Positions 15,264 to 20,781 of a DNA stretch of 27,940 nt are shown here, piece after piece. The notes beneath the pieces are model-generated. The model was not told the DNA's origin and made no database searches. It saw nothing but the letters and a program-made list of their open reading frames with translations. This DNA comes from a virus. The stretch spans positions 1 to 27,940 of the IMG/VR virus record IMGVR_UViG_3300046810_000381; one strand, written 5' to 3'. The translations under genes and the position numbers were made by a program. Numbering within the stretch: position 1 is the first letter of the stretch; every line of letters begins with the position of its first letter.

Positions 15264-15565
15264 GTTTTTTCTCGCAACAAGTAATCATTGATCCGGTCCA
15301 GCGAACGGGCTAAAGGGCCAAGCGCATCCTTGACCCCCGACAGTTCGGCACGTACGGCTTTCATGTCGCCCAACAGATCGGTCACGGCCGTCTGGTCTGG
15401 AAGGTGCCGCACGTGCTCCTCCAGGGCGACGATGCGGGTTCGCAGCTCCAGCAATTCATGGGCACTGGCGGCCTGGCGTTTGGTCATCCATGTGTAGATG
15501 CTGAGTACCGTAAGAATTAGCCACTGCACGGTCTGGAAGCCAAAGTTGAGTTCGTTCAAGTTCAT
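15260..15565 (-). CDS. Mu gp25-like membrane-anchored protein (DUF2730)
   Basis: I chose ATG 15565 (MNLNELNFGFQTVQWLILTV), in an ATGA overlap with the upstream zinc-finger gene, rather than the longer frame from 15607. The 101-aa product has one transmembrane segment (about residues 12-28, ending SIYTWMTKR) and a coiled-coil tail (LELRTRIVALEEHVRHL). This matches DUF2730 proteins of Mu-like phages. It is usually found between lysis and packaging genes. Confidence 0.87.
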   Translation of the reverse strand: MNLNELNFGFQTVQWLILTVLSIYTWMTKRQAASAHELLELRTRIVALEEHVRHLPDQTAVTDLLGDMKAVRAELSGVKDALGPLARSLDRINDYLLREKT

Positions 15566-15783
15566 GCGAAACCCCGCGTGGCCAAGTGTTCCAAGGCGTC
15601 TATGCAATCAAAACAATGTTCGGTGCCAGGCTCCGCCTGGCGACGATCTTCGGGTATGGCGTCACCGCATTCCTCGCAGCGATGGGCCGAACGCCCTGAG
15701 CCCCGCCGCAATCTGCTGTTAAGAACGCGCAGCGCGGCCTCTTCAATGTCGTCTTCCTCTGTAGCGCGTTCAGCTACATCCAT
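15562..15783 (-). CDS. TraR/DksA-type zinc-finger protein
   Basis: The 73-aa product has a C4 zinc finger, Cys36-x2-Cys39-x17-Cys57-x2-Cys60 (CEECGDAIPEDRR ... HCFDC). An acidic N-terminal helix is preceded by MDVAERATEEDDI. Short TraR-like proteins of this size bind the secondary channel of RNA polymerase and mimic DksA/ppGpp effects. In phages they may bias host transcription late in infection. The start overlaps the end of Rz1 by ten bases. Confidence 0.92.
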   Translation of the reverse strand: MDVAERATEEDDIEEAALRVLNSRLRRGSGRSAHRCEECGDAIPEDRRQAEPGTEHCFDCIDALEHLATRGFA

Positions 15784-16091
15784 AGGGCGTCAGTCCTTTT
15801 CTTGGAGATCAAGCAGAGCATTGAGTTGGCCAAGGTTGGATCGGGCCCACACGCCATAATCCTGGGCGTGGGCAAGGATGTCGGCCGGAGTGACGCCGCT
15901 TTCCAGTAGCTCGGCGTCAGTGCCGGTGGCGGGCCAGGCCGCTTTTTCAGCAGGGGTGGAAGTGGCACCCGGTCTTGGGGTGGGTACACCGAGGGCGGTG
16001 TTGTAGTCGCGCAGCCAGCCAGCAGTGAACACGCAACGAGGGATAGGCTTAGCAACAGCGCCAGGCGCTGCAATGTATTGGGTCGTGACAT
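15774..16091 (-). CDS. Rz1-like outer-membrane spanin lipoprotein, nested in Rz
   Basis: The 105-aa frame starts at ATG 16091 with GGAG at nine bases, inside the Rz-like gene in a different frame. It has a signal peptide (LALLLSLSLVACSLLAGC) with lipobox LAGC at Cys27. A proline-rich segment follows (TTPPSVYPPQDRVPLPPLL, then KKRPGPPPALTP). This nested lipoprotein with proline-rich body is diagnostic of Rz1 o-spanins, which fuse inner and outer membranes with Rz. It runs 16 bases past the Rz stop. Confidence 0.9.
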   Translation of the reverse strand: MSRPNTLQRLALLLSLSLVACSLLAGCATTTPPSVYPPQDRVPLPPLLKKRPGPPPALTPSYWKAASLRPTSLPTPRIMACGPDPTLANSMLCLISKKRTDALWM

Positions 16092-16392
16092 GGGGGATGC
16101 GCTCCAGGAGCTGGCGTTTTTCTGTCGTAAAACGGTCGAATGTGGCAAACAGCAGGGCCTCGGCTTCGGTGGCGCGGGTGATTTGCTGCAGCAGCTGCAC
16201 ACGATTGGCGGACTCGGCGACGAGCGCCTGTTCAACGTGCGAGGTTTTCAGTTTTTCCAGCTCGGATTTGCCCAGCGCGTGGGCATACCGAAAGCCAAAG
16301 CCATAGGCGATTGAACCGGCCGCCGACGCACTAAACACGCAGGCCAATACAGCGGCCGTCAGCCCTGATGGCAACCGATCAAGCACGCCCAT
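15790..16392 (-). CDS. Rz-like inner-membrane spanin
   Basis: The 200-aa product has an N-terminal signal-anchor (LTAAVLACVFSASAAGSIAY) and a long periplasmic coiled-coil region (KSELEKLKTSHVEQALVAE, then TRATEAEALLFATFDRFTTEKRQ). This is the layout of class-I i-spanins. The nested Rz1 frame confirms the assignment. It overlaps the preceding small membrane protein by 14 bases and completes the endolysin-holin-spanin cassette. Confidence 0.9.
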   Translation of the reverse strand: MGVLDRLPSGLTAAVLACVFSASAAGSIAYGFGFRYAHALGKSELEKLKTSHVEQALVAESANRVQLLQQITRATEAEALLFATFDRFTTEKRQLLERIPHVTTQYIAAPGAVAKPIPRCVFTAGWLRDYNTALGVPTPRPGATSTPAEKAAWPATGTDAELLESGVTPADILAHAQDYGVWARSNLGQLNALLDLQEKD

Positions 16393-16591
16393 GGTGGTGC
16401 CTCATACGGTTACGGGATTTGCGCGCACGACGCTTTGCCGCTGCGATGCCGGTCTTGCCGTGACGGTAAGGATGAATAGCAGTGGGCTTGATCCAGCTGC
16501 CAGCGGCTGTACTGGGAATGGTCCAGCGCCAGGCCCCAATCAAGCCCGCCAGTAGTGCAGTGAAGGTTCGACCAAACAGGTTCAATCTCAT
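16379..16591 (-). CDS. Small one-TM protein with strongly basic tail, lysis cassette
   Basis: The 70-aa product (MRLNLFGRTFTALLAGLIGAW) has one hydrophobic segment (about residues 8-22) followed by a very basic C-terminus (KRRARKSRNRMRHHHGRA). It overlaps the holin-like gene by four bases (ATGA) and the Rz gene by 14, so it is translationally locked into the cassette. It could be a second holin or antiholin, but the family is not recognised. Confidence 0.7.
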   Translation of the reverse strand: MRLNLFGRTFTALLAGLIGAWRWTIPSTAAGSWIKPTAIHPYRHGKTGIAAAKRRARKSRNRMRHHHGRA

Positions 16592-16806
16592 GACTGAACC
16601 TCCTGATCAGGGCCTTGTTTGATCAGGCGAGCGACAAAGAGCAGCAAGCCCAGAACGCTGTTGAGCGTGGCGTAGGCCCTGGGCGAAAGCTGTACCTGCC
16701 ACAATGGCAGCAGCTCAAGTTGAGCGAAGCCAAACAAAGCGATCAACACGCCTAGTTGGACGCTGTACAGCTTGTAGCAGCAACGCCAGCCGCAGATCAG
16801 CTTCAT
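16588..16806 (-). CDS. Probable holin (two-TM, DUF7940-like)
   Basis: The 72-aa product starts MKLICGWRCCYKLYSVQLGV, with hydrophobic segments at about residues 15-30 and 47-61 (NSVLGLLLFVARLIKQG). Its size, two membrane segments and position directly after the endolysin (ATGA overlap) and before the spanins make it the best holin candidate. Similar proteins are common next to P5-like endolysins in Pseudomonas Mu-like prophages. Confidence 0.8.
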   Translation of the reverse strand: MKLICGWRCCYKLYSVQLGVLIALFGFAQLELLPLWQVQLSPRAYATLNSVLGLLLFVARLIKQGPDQEVQS

Positions 16807-17300
16807 GCTGGCACCTCACCTTTGCCATGCACGATGCCGCGGTCAATGCCAGCCAGTGCCAGCCCGTCAACGATGATTGGGTCGCCGTACCACTGGCCAC
16901 CGGGCAGTGGACCAAAGCCGTTTTCGTGGCGGATGACGGCCAGGGCCAGGACGCGCATAACTTCAAAGTCATAGACATCGACGCCTTCAAAATCAGGATC
17001 GAGTCCCAAGGCGCGGGCTACATTCAGCGCATAGGCATTGGTGTTGTTTTCGGATGGAGGCGCCCAGCGCTCGATGATCTCGCGGACGCTATCGATGCGA
17101 CTGCCATCGGCGGCCAGACGTTTGTCCTGGTAGGTGATGAGTACACGGGCAATAGCCCGAATACCCCAGTGCGGGGCGGTGAACTGTACGAACTCGCTAT
17201 CGCTCTGGGCGACAGCCATGCCTTGCCAGCGCACACCTTTGGCGTGACGGATGTTGCCGGGATTGAAATTGCGGATACCGCGAGGGGGTTCGGGTCGCAT
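16803..17300 (-). CDS. Endolysin / P5-like lytic transglycosylase
   Basis: I chose ATG 17300 (MRPEPPRGIRNFNPGNIR) because it has AGGAGG at about five bases. Upstream in-frame starts lie in the leader hairpin. The 165-aa product shows the P5-type muralytic pattern: RGIRNFNPGNIRHAKGVRWQG, FVQFTAPHWGIRAIARVLITYQ, then IIERWAPPSENNTNAYALNVA. These enzymes cleave the glycan strands of peptidoglycan. No signal peptide is present, so release would need the adjacent holin. It is the first gene of the late lysis unit. Confidence 0.92.
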   Translation of the reverse strand: MRPEPPRGIRNFNPGNIRHAKGVRWQGMAVAQSDSEFVQFTAPHWGIRAIARVLITYQDKRLAADGSRIDSVREIIERWAPPSENNTNAYALNVARALGLDPDFEGVDVYDFEVMRVLALAVIRHENGFGPLPGGQWYGDPIIVDGLALAGIDRGIVHGKGEVPA

Positions 17301-17348
17301 GGGACGCCTCCTGTAACGACGCCGCCAGTTTCGGGCGCCAGAAATACA

Positions 17349-17372
17349 CACGCCGCCATGATGGGCGGCGTG
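17349..17372. other. 9-bp leader hairpin of the lysis operon
   Basis: CACGCCGCC (17349-17357) pairs perfectly with GGCGGCGTG (17364-17372) around a 6-base loop. It lies 11 bases downstream of element D on the minus strand and 49 bases before the endolysin ATG. It has no U-run on the minus strand, so it looks more like a leader structure than a terminator in that direction. Confidence 0.6.
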
Positions 17373-17383
17373 GTACAGGAGGG

Positions 17384-17404
17384 CTTTTAATCGAGTTTAA
17401 AGAG
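17384..17404 (-). promoter_or_regulatory. Late boundary element D, upstream of lysis operon
   Basis: The fourth identical copy of the 21-base dyad. It sits between the stop of the SLATT-like gene (17406) and the endolysin, where Mu has its Plys late promoter. It would start the long unit running through lysis, packaging and portal genes. The flanking bases differ from the other copies, so the core itself is conserved. Confidence 0.65.
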
Positions 17405-17405
17405 G

Positions 17406-17936
17406 TTAGTGGATAGTGCTTTCGCGGAAGTCGAACAGCTGAGAAACCAACCGTTGGAACCAGCCAATTTTCGGCATACCGTCTTTTTCGTAGCCCATCG
17501 CTCTCATTGTTTCGTTATGGCAAATGCAATTCAATACGTGCAAAACCGGTGGTTCTTCAGCCTCAATACTCAACCGAGTTTGAGTTACTGTTAACAAACC
17601 TTCCTCAGACGGAGTCAGGAGCATGAGCTTTTCCAACTCAACATATCGACGCATAAAATCCGCATGAGCACGTGCACGTTGCGCGCTTCCAATAACCAAA
17701 TTGACCGACGCCAAAACCGTGACAGTGGCAGAGGCTAGCAGGGCAATTGCTAATGCGTTTTTCTCAAGAATGCCGTAGATAGCAGCCGAGCCGAAGATCA
17801 CTGAAAGCATGTTGGAGAACTGGTCTAGACGGTCGAAGAATGCTCGCCGCCGCAGGTGATATCGAATAGAGCGACGAATCCCGAAAAGCATGCCGTGCCA
17901 GCGATCTGCAAGAGGTTCAACTATCTCTTCCATCAT
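17406..17936 (-). CDS. SLATT-like two-transmembrane protein
   Basis: I chose ATG 17936 (MMEEIVEPLADRWHGMLFGI), which has AGAGGT at about seven bases. The 176-aa product has a helix with RRSIRYHLRRRAFFDRLDQF, two adjacent transmembrane helices (about residues 42-58 and 60-83) and a following helix (RARAHADFMRRYVELEKLML). This is the layout of SLATT domains, membrane effectors associated with nucleotide-signalling and other conflict systems, thought to form pores. It overlaps the 63-aa gene upstream by 20 bases. The DNA is AT-richer than the late genes. The SLATT label rests on fold pattern, not a search. Confidence 0.75.
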   Translation of the reverse strand: MMEEIVEPLADRWHGMLFGIRRSIRYHLRRRAFFDRLDQFSNMLSVIFGSAAIYGILEKNALAIALLASATVTVLASVNLVIGSAQRARAHADFMRRYVELEKLMLLTPSEEGLLTVTQTRLSIEAEEPPVLHVLNCICHNETMRAMGYEKDGMPKIGWFQRLVSQLFDFRESTIH

Positions 17937-18108
17937 TTTCGTTACCTCTACCTGGCCGCGGTGGTGGCTTAAGTGTATCAAAGACGAGCGTTCTATCTCG
18001 CTTTTCACTGTGATCGAGATTGGTATTGCGGCCGCGCTCATTATTTGATGCGCGATCAGTGCCGCTTTCGCTTTTTTCACGGCCTTTATCCTTGCTGTCT
18101 TTTGACAC
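17917..18108 (-). CDS. Highly charged 63-aa partner of the SLATT-like protein
   Basis: It starts with GTG 18108 behind an excellent AAAGGAG at seven bases. The product (MSKDSKDKGREKSESGTDRA) is very hydrophilic, with no predicted hydrophobic core, and ends in a Pro/Arg/Gly-rich tail (LKPPPRPGRGNENDGRDS). It is probably disordered. The 20-base overlap with the SLATT-like gene suggests translational coupling and a joint function, perhaps as an inhibitor or chaperone. No family recognised. Confidence 0.7.
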   Translation of the reverse strand: MSKDSKDKGREKSESGTDRASNNERGRNTNLDHSEKRDRTLVFDTLKPPPRPGRGNENDGRDS

Positions 18109-18131
18109 TGAGTAACTCCTTTAGTTATTAC

Positions 18132-18150
18132 AGGCACGGGTAATGTGCCT
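18132..18150. promoter_or_regulatory. Inverted repeat upstream of the 63-aa/SLATT pair
   Basis: AGGCAC (18132-18137) and GTGCCT (18145-18150) form a 6-bp dyad with a 7-base centre, 24 bases upstream of the GTG start, in an AT-rich gap. It could be an operator or a leader hairpin. A possible -10 (TAATCT) lies just upstream on the minus strand, but no clear -35 box is seen. Confidence 0.35.
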
Positions 18151-18193
18151 AGATTATTAATGCTTTGGAAAAATCGTTCGTTCGTTGGCTTGC

Positions 18194-18583
18194 TTAAGCC
18201 CAGCCTCGGCTGTGTTGGTAGATCTCTACAGTAGCGATGCTTTCTTGGTAGGCATACATCATAGGGCCATACCTCCGTTGGATTCGTAAGAAGAGAAAAT
18301 ACGGAACTATCATTCCGATCAAGATGGTTGCAGCGAGCAGCATCGAAGAGCTAAAAGCGATTCCGGAAAATAGCTCTATGAAGAACGTCACAGCCCCTAA
18401 GGACATCCAACCCACGATAGGGTTGAATATCAGCTTTTTGCGAGCATCCTTCAGGCGTTCACGCAGATGAATGAGAAGGTCAGCCACTTCATCGCGGCTT
18501 TGGCTGGTCAGATCACCCACACCATAGTTATGGATGTCGCCGCCAGCCACTTGTCCAACATTGCCATTGAACTCCATTTCCAT
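18194..18583 (-). CDS. Two-TM protein with N-terminal VGQ/AGGD motif
   Basis: The 129-aa product begins with a soluble Gly/Asn-rich motif (EFNGNVGQVAGGDIHNYG, residues 4-21). A helix follows (DEVADLLIHLRERLKDARKK), then two transmembrane segments (about 53-75 and 80-100) and a short C-terminal tail. The start overlaps the lipoprotein stop (TAATG) with AGGGGA at seven bases, so the two are coupled. The N-terminal motif recurs in the repressor C-terminus and in the 30-aa peptide upstream. A motif plus pore-like membrane domain is the layout of effector proteins recruited by homotypic, possibly amyloid-like, interactions. The function is inferred. Confidence 0.75.
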   Translation of the reverse strand: MEMEFNGNVGQVAGGDIHNYGVGDLTSQSRDEVADLLIHLRERLKDARKKLIFNPIVGWMSLGAVTFFIELFSGIAFSSSMLLAATILIGMIVPYFLFLRIQRRYGPMMYAYQESIATVEIYQHSRGWA

Positions 18584-18987
18584 TATCCATTCCCCTGAGG
18601 CAAGTCGATTTTAAGCTGACCATCTGGAGTATTTAACTGGTCTAGGCAGATAGATTTGCAGGCTAGCTTTTCAATGAAAATGCTCTTGCCTGTCGAGTCG
18701 ATCTCTACATAGCAAGTGTGTCCACCTGCATTGTAAGCATCCGGAATACGAGCTATTTCTGGGATATCGAAGAGAATGGCGGTTCGAAAATCGCCTCCGA
18801 CCCGAATGTTCTTAAACGTCTGAGAGTATTTATCCAAACCAGGACAAACCTGACGGATACCCGGAAGTGCTTTAATCACCAGTTGATCACTGGACGACAC
18901 GGCAAACACAGAGGGCGCAACTTCTTTACCACATCCCGACAAACCCAGTAGTGAAAGTCCAAGCAATCCAAAGACCCTTGTTATCAT
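18583..18987 (-). CDS. Prophage lipoprotein
   Basis: ATG 18987 opens a 134-aa product with a signal peptide (MITRVFGLLGLSLLGLSGCG) and lipobox LSGC at Cys19. The mature part contains SSSDQLVIKALPGIRQVCPG and two later cysteines in EKLACKSICLDQL, probably disulphide-bonded. The GKEV after the lipid cysteine does not give an Asp retention signal, so outer-membrane localisation is likely. Lysogenic lipoproteins often block superinfection. It is coupled to the two-TM protein by a TAATG overlap. I see no strong promoter between it and the terminator at 19031-19068. Confidence 0.82.
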   Translation of the reverse strand: MITRVFGLLGLSLLGLSGCGKEVAPSVFAVSSSDQLVIKALPGIRQVCPGLDKYSQTFKNIRVGGDFRTAILFDIPEIARIPDAYNAGGHTCYVEIDSTGKSIFIEKLACKSICLDQLNTPDGQLKIDLPQGNG

Positions 18988-19030
18988 TTCTACGCCCCTA
19001 GTTAGGAAAAAATCCGCCAATACACATACC

Positions 19031-19068
19031 AAGAAAAATAGTCCTGCTGCATTTTTTTGGGTGCAGCA
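19031..19068 (-). terminator. Intrinsic terminator after the repressor unit
   Basis: On the minus strand TGCTGCA (19068-19062) pairs with TGCAGCA (19051-19045) around an A-rich 10-base loop, followed by GGACTATTTTTC. This would end the repressor plus 30-aa peptide transcript. Incomplete termination would let the same transcript continue into the lipoprotein and two-TM genes. Confidence 0.7.
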
Positions 19069-19100
19069 CTACGAAATCCTCTAACGCAAGCTTACTGGGT

Positions 19101-19193
19101 TCAGAAAGTGGTGGTGTTATTTGCCGACTTGGTACGAAGCCCTGAATCGCCCCCAGCCGCTTGGCCAACATCACCATGAAAGTCCTGGCTCAT
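19101..19193 (-). CDS. 30-aa peptide carrying the VGQ/AGGD motif
   Basis: The peptide starts MSQDFHGDVGQAAGGDSG and ends NNTTTF. ATG 19193 lies three bases after the repressor stop, with AAGGAG seven bases upstream (inside the last repressor codons), so translation should be efficient and coupled. The segment DFHGDVGQAAGGD matches the repressor C-terminus (TFHGSVGQSVAGN) and the N-terminus of the two-TM protein (EFNGNVGQVAGGD). It has no other domain. It could be a free adaptor, seed or competitor for motif interactions. It has not been recognised from any known family. Confidence 0.6.
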   Translation of the reverse strand: MSQDFHGDVGQAAGGDSGLRTKSANNTTTF

Positions 19194-19196
19194 GGG

Positions 19197-19613
19197 CTAC
19201 TCCTTGGATTTTTCATCCCCAAAATTGAACGTAACGCCTGCTTTATTGGTGACATTGCCAGCAACAGACTGCCCCACCGACCCGTGGAACGTTTGTTTGA
19301 CTGGTACAGAGCCCGCAGTGACAGCGGCGATTGCAGCCGCCTTTACAGCTAGAGGTGCGGACCTGAACTTTTCAAGCAGCTCTATTTCATCTGCCGTGAG
19401 TGAACCCGCAGATCGCTCCCCGGTAACGATATAAAGCGTGTCTGCACCGATCTTTGCGAGCGCAGCAAGGTAGTCCGCACCGGGATACCTTTCTCCTTGT
19501 TCGTACTTCAGTTGAGCAAGCTTCCTGACCCCCCCGACAGCCCCAATTGCAGACTGGCTGTAACCCAGCCGTTCGCGCTCTTCTCTAAGGCGCTCACCGA
19601 TACTCAAAAGCAT
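19197..19613 (-). CDS. HTH (XRE-type) phage repressor with C-terminal VGQ motif
   Basis: ATG 19613 gives a 138-aa product. Residues about 4-66 are an XRE helix-turn-helix (IGERLREERERLGYSQSAIG...KYEQGERYPGADYLAAL). A helical linker (LLEKFRSAPLAVKAAAIAAV) follows, then a C-terminal Gly/Asn/Val-rich tail (QTFHGSVGQSVAGNV, ending TFNFGDEKSKE). There is no S24 peptidase domain, so induction by RecA-stimulated self-cleavage is not expected. It faces the early promoter across an inverted repeat at 19630-19647, the natural operator, and should repress the early operon and itself. An upstream frame to 19670 runs through the operator and is unlikely. Confidence 0.9.
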   Translation of the reverse strand: MLLSIGERLREERERLGYSQSAIGAVGGVRKLAQLKYEQGERYPGADYLAALAKIGADTLYIVTGERSAGSLTADEIELLEKFRSAPLAVKAAAIAAVTAGSVPVKQTFHGSVGQSVAGNVTNKAGVTFNFGDEKSKE

Positions 19614-19623
19614 ACCCCACCAC

Positions 19624-19655
19624 TTGACAGGTATCTTTTTAGATACCATTATGAT
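19624..19655 (+). promoter_or_regulatory. Early promoter with embedded operator
   Basis: A perfect -35 TTGACA (19624-19629) is followed by the inverted repeat GGTATCT-TTTT-AGATACC (19630-19647) filling the spacer. The -10 candidates are CATTAT (19647-19652, 17-base spacer) or TATGAT (19650-19655, 20-base spacer). A repressor dimer on this dyad would directly block RNA polymerase. On the minus strand CATAAT (19654-19649) is a possible -10 for the repressor gene itself, so both promoters share the operator. Confidence 0.8.
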
Positions 19656-19698
19656 TACCACACAAACCAATTATCTTTGCATCACAGGAGCCACCACC

Positions 19699-19911
19699 AT
19701 GGCCACCCATGCCAAAGCCCTTACTGCCGACCAGGTGAAAGAAAACTTTCGTCGCGCCGGCAAAACGATCACTCAATGGGCTCTCGAAAACGACTACACC
19801 CGTAACGAGGTGTATCGCGTCCTCAATGGCCAGGCCAAGGCCCATTACGGCAAAGCCCATGATATTGCGGTGAAGCTTGGCCTTAAACCTTCCGCCGCGT
19901 TGGCAGCATGA
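19699..19911 (+). CDS. Small HTH protein, first early gene (Cro/Ner-like position)
   Basis: ATG 19699 (GGAG 10 bases upstream) gives 70 aa: MATHAKALTADQVKENFRRA, followed by a helix-turn-helix (KTITQWALENDYTRNEVYRVLNG) and AHDIAVKLGLKPS. As the first product of the derepressed early promoter it is in the position of Mu Ner or lambda Cro. It would probably damp repressor synthesis and early transcription. It differs in sequence from Mu Ner. Confidence 0.85.
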   Translation: MATHAKALTADQVKENFRRAGKTITQWALENDYTRNEVYRVLNGQAKAHYGKAHDIAVKLGLKPSAALAA

Positions 19912-19947
19912 TGAAAGCCATACAGCTACGCACCGACTGCTTTGGCT

Positions 19948-20190
19948 TCAATCATGCAGCTCCAGCGATCGGCGAACGTCTCGCGCCTGAGCCAACTGAT
20001 CGCACAACCATTCAGCTGTCTTCACTGCCTCAAGCTCAAACGGCTCCCCAGGCCAGCGAGCAGTTCGCAGAGACTGATCAATTTGACCAGGGGCAACGAC
20101 TCCTCCTACTTCAAGAGCAGCAGCAAGACGCAACCAACCCTGCGCGAGGGCATTCACTTGCGCTTCAAGCTTTTCGATACGGTTGGTCAT
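19948..20190 (-). CDS. 80-aa protein encoded antisense within the early operon
   Basis: The minus-strand frame starts MTNRIEKLEAQVNALAQGW at ATG 20190, with AGGA at eight bases; a second ATG at 20196 is closer to it. The N-terminus is amphipathic coiled coil, followed by RTARWPGEPFELEAVKTAEWL. It reads like a real protein, while the opposing plus frame is Gln-rich and reads like a shadow. It converges on the Cro-like gene and points towards the repressor, so its transcript would be antisense to early mRNA. No family recognised. Confidence 0.6.
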   Translation of the reverse strand: MTNRIEKLEAQVNALAQGWLRLAAALEVGGVVAPGQIDQSLRTARWPGEPFELEAVKTAEWLCDQLAQARDVRRSLELHD

Positions 20191-20244
20191 AGCCATGTTC
20201 CTGTTAGCGAATGTACCCGAAAACATTGCGCCCGGAGTAATCCT

Positions 20245-20260
20245 TTTGCCTAGGTGCAAA
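20245..20260. promoter_or_regulatory. Short inverted repeat in divergent gap
   Basis: TTTGC (20245-20249) and GCAAA (20256-20260) flank CTAGGT in the 111-base gap between the divergent starts at 20190 and 20302. It may be an operator for the antisense gene or a second regulator site. No clear promoter boxes are seen, so this is weak. Confidence 0.3.
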
Positions 20261-20301
20261 CGTGCGCTTTGTTTGGAAAACAACATCATGAGGGCGCTCC
20301 A

Positions 20302-20781
20302 ATGAACCGACGTCGTTGGAAGAACGCTCAACCTACGTCGCTACGCCACGCCCTAGAGCTGTGCAAGGACTTCGCAAAGGAGGCTCATAACAAGGGAGTG
20401 GAGCGAATTGCCGATGAGATGGGTGTGACCGATCACTGGTCGGTTTACAAATGGCTACAAACGGGGCGCATGCCAGCCAATTTGATCCGCCCTTATGAGC
20501 AGGCGTGTGGCTGCGATTACGTCACCCGCTGGATCGCTGCCAGTGCAGGTCGATTGACGATTGACGTTCCTACCGGCCGAAACTGTACGGCCCAAGACAC
20601 GCAGGCACTGCAGGAGTTACTGACTGCTGCAGCCGGAAGGCTGCTCGCTTTCTATGCCAAGAACAGTGATGCCGACGAAACCTTGGCCGCCATACAGGCC
20701 GCCATGGAGGGGCTCGCTTGGCACCGGGGCAATGTCAGTCAAAACCAACAACCACAACTCGAATTGGAAGGGCAGTCATGA
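20302..20781 (+). CDS. Early regulatory protein with HTH-like N-terminus
   Basis: The 159-aa product (MNRRRWKNAQPTSLRHALEL) has a helical N-terminal half with an HTH-like stretch (VERIADEMGVTDHWSVYKWLQTGRMPANLI) and YEQACGCDYVTRWIAASAG. Its C-terminal half is helical (TQALQELLTAAAGRLLAFY). Similar proteins occur in the early region of Burkholderia and Pseudomonas BcepMu-like phages. The ribosome-binding site is weak (AGGGCG). The next gene overlaps it by four bases. Confidence 0.8.
   Translation: MNRRRWKNAQPTSLRHALELCKDFAKEAHNKGVERIADEMGVTDHWSVYKWLQTGRMPANLIRPYEQACGCDYVTRWIAASAGRLTIDVPTGRNCTAQDTQALQELLTAAAGRLLAFYAKNSDADETLAAIQAAMEGLAWHRGNVSQNQQPQLELEGQS

Noticed and set aside
19908-20192. 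Plus-strand 94-codon frame starting at the end of the Cro-like gene
   Set aside because: Although ATGATG overlaps the upstream stop, the product is Gln-rich and low complexity. The opposite strand has a better protein with a better ribosome-binding site. Not fully excluded.
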